From assembly GCA_016303195.1 (NCBI GenBank), contig JAEDMD010000151.1, positions 1 to 5,286 on the forward strand: a stretch of 5,286 nucleotides of DNA. Reading direction: 5' to 3'. The notes under the pieces are model-generated. The model worked only from the letters and a program-made list of their open reading frames with translations. It had not been told where the DNA came from and made no database searches. Shown here piece after piece: positions 4,440 to 5,286 of the stretch. This DNA comes from Oscillospiraceae bacterium (GTDB taxonomy: Bacteria > Bacillota > Clostridia > Oscillospirales > Ruminococcaceae). The translations under genes were made by a program, and so were the position numbers. Position 1 is the stretch's first letter; each line of letters begins with the position of its first letter.

Positions 4440-5210
4440 ATGCTTTTAGCTGTGGATATCGGCAATACCAACATCGTTTTCGGATGTGTTGACGAAAAAG
4501 ACAATATCGTGCTTTTCGAGCGCATTTCTACAAATCACAACGCTACCGCCGCAGAATATGCAGTAATGATACATACTATTCTTGAAATGCACAAATTCAT
4601 TCCCGAAGATATCGACGATGCAATAATGTCATCAGTTGTTCCGTCCGTTACCGCTACTGTCAAGGAAGCGATCCGCAAACTGTTCGGAGTTGATGTAATG
4701 TTAGCAGGCCCCGGAGTGAAAACAGGTCTGAATATACTCATTGACAATCCTGCACAGCTTGGAAGCGATCAGGCAGTTGATGCCGTTGCCGCTATCAATC
4801 AGTATCCTGTCCCTCTTATTATAATAGATATGGGAACTGCGACCACTGTTTCCGTAGTTGACAAGAACAAGAATTATCGTGGCGGACTTATCATGACAGG
4901 CATGGGAGTTGCCGCTGATGCGCTTATCGCACGTACCGCACAGCTTCCGAAGGTGAATTTTGAAGCGCCGAAGAATATAATCGGAACTAATACTATCGAC
5001 TGTATCAAGAGCGGACTGCTTTATTCAAATGCCTGCGCCCTTGACGGAATAATCGAGCGAATCGAGGAAGAACTGGGCGAGAAGTGTACAGCCGTTGCAA
5101 CAGGCGGACTTTCGGAACTTGTTGTACCGCTTTGCAAAAAGAGGATAATCGCAGACGGCAATCTCCTCATCAAAGGTCTTGCCATCATTTACCGCAAGAA
5201 CAGCAAATGA
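4440..5210 (+). CDS. coaX: Type III pantothenate kinase
   Basis: CoaX phosphorylates pantothenate to 4'-phosphopantothenate with ATP, the first committed step of coenzyme A synthesis, in the cytoplasm. Unlike types I and II it is not feedback-inhibited by CoA and needs a monovalent cation. The 256-residue length is typical. Seen: the N-terminal acetate-kinase/sugar-kinase fold phosphate motif DIGNTN (6-11), GSDQ (108-111) in the place of the family GxDR, whose aspartate (110) is the presumed catalytic base, the second-domain motif DMGTATT (130-136), GGLIMTGM (148-155) and ATGG (220-223). The Gln at 111 replaces the more usual Arg; clostridial relatives vary at this spot, so loss of function is not implied. 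The start at 4440 has GGAGGG 6 bases upstream (4428-4433). It is second in the operon behind the 54-residue membrane protein and has no pathway partner such as birA in view. Confidence 0.95.
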   Translation: MLLAVDIGNTNIVFGCVDEKDNIVLFERISTNHNATAAEYAVMIHTILEMHKFIPEDIDDAIMSSVVPSVTATVKEAIRKLFGVDVMLAGPGVKTGLNILIDNPAQLGSDQAVDAVAAINQYPVPLIIIDMGTATTVSVVDKNKNYRGGLIMTGMGVAADALIARTAQLPKVNFEAPKNIIGTNTIDCIKSGLLYSNACALDGIIERIEEELGEKCTAVATGGLSELVVPLCKKRIIADGNLLIKGLAIIYRKNSK

Positions 5211-5212
5211 TA

Positions 5213-5244
5213 AAAAAAGTTTGAATCAAGTCTGAAACTCAAAC
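5213..5244 (-). terminator. Hairpin plus T-run, right inverted copy of the repeated terminator
   Basis: On the minus strand this reads GTTTGAGTTTCAG..., the same 32 bases as 1-32 with a single difference (A for G at the 14th base). The T-run is on the leftward strand, so it would stop a leftward gene entering from the right. It begins 2 bases past the coaX stop. For coaX itself the hairpin lacks a T-run on its 3' side, so it is not a canonical coaX terminator. Confidence 0.65.
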
Positions 5245-5253
5245 ATTGGGTTT

Positions 5254-5276
5254 CCAAAGGGATCACATCCCTTTGG
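5254..5276. repeat. 9-bp hairpin beyond coaX
   Basis: CCAAAGGGA (5254-5262) pairs perfectly with TCCCTTTGG (5268-5276) around TCACA. No T-run follows within the window on either strand. Together with 5213-5244 it looks like part of a longer structured intergenic repeat that continues past the right edge. It may also protect the 3' end of the coaX mRNA. Confidence 0.6.
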
Positions 5277-5286
5277 TCAGGTCAAG

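Noticed and set aside
1..5286. CRISPR array, tRNA or rRNA gene
   Set aside because: No regularly spaced direct repeats, cloverleaf or rRNA-like sequence was seen on either strand.

Overview
The window looks like chromosome of a gut-type Clostridium relative, most likely Ruminococcus or another Oscillospiraceae. The grounds are moderate GC, strong GGAGG ribosome sites, sigma-A type promoters, clostridial-style protein sequences and structured intergenic repeats. The genus is an inference; no rRNA or marker gene settles it.

Layout, left to right. A 32-base hairpin plus T-run (1-32, + strand) and a 9-bp hairpin (43-65) lie downstream of a leftward gene for a CNNM/CBS-domain (CorC/HlyC-type) membrane protein, 113-1426. 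Its 5' side holds a tiny ORF (1526-1621) and an exact consensus promoter, TTGACA-N17-TATAAT on the minus strand, with an 8+8 bp palindrome covering the -10 and spacer. Just upstream sits a 206-bp MITE-like element (1704-1909) with 22-bp terminal inverted repeats (21/22 matching) and a perfect abutting 10-bp target duplication. An intrinsic terminator (1943-1968) then closes a second leftward gene (1972-3825), which encodes a 617-residue membrane-anchored extracytoplasmic protein with an acidic EEDF-type repeat tail. I do not recognise its function.

A 418-bp divergent intergenic region follows. It carries a leftward promoter for the 617-aa gene, several palindromes and a strong rightward promoter. 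The rightward promoter, flanked by a 9-bp inverted repeat, drives a small single-span membrane protein (4244-4408) and coaX, type III pantothenate kinase (4440-5210), which makes the first committed step of coenzyme A synthesis. After coaX, a near-perfect inverted copy (31/32) of the left-end hairpin/T-run occurs at 5213-5244, followed by another 9-bp hairpin.

Only CoaX and the CNNM protein have a recognisable role: cofactor synthesis and probable Mg2+ (divalent cation) transport. Nothing ties the four genes into one pathway. The most unusual content is non-coding: the MITE-like insertion just upstream of a perfect promoter, the tiny ORF behind that promoter, and the inverted repeats bounding the whole window. 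The window may be an assembly contig broken at those repeats; this is an inference.
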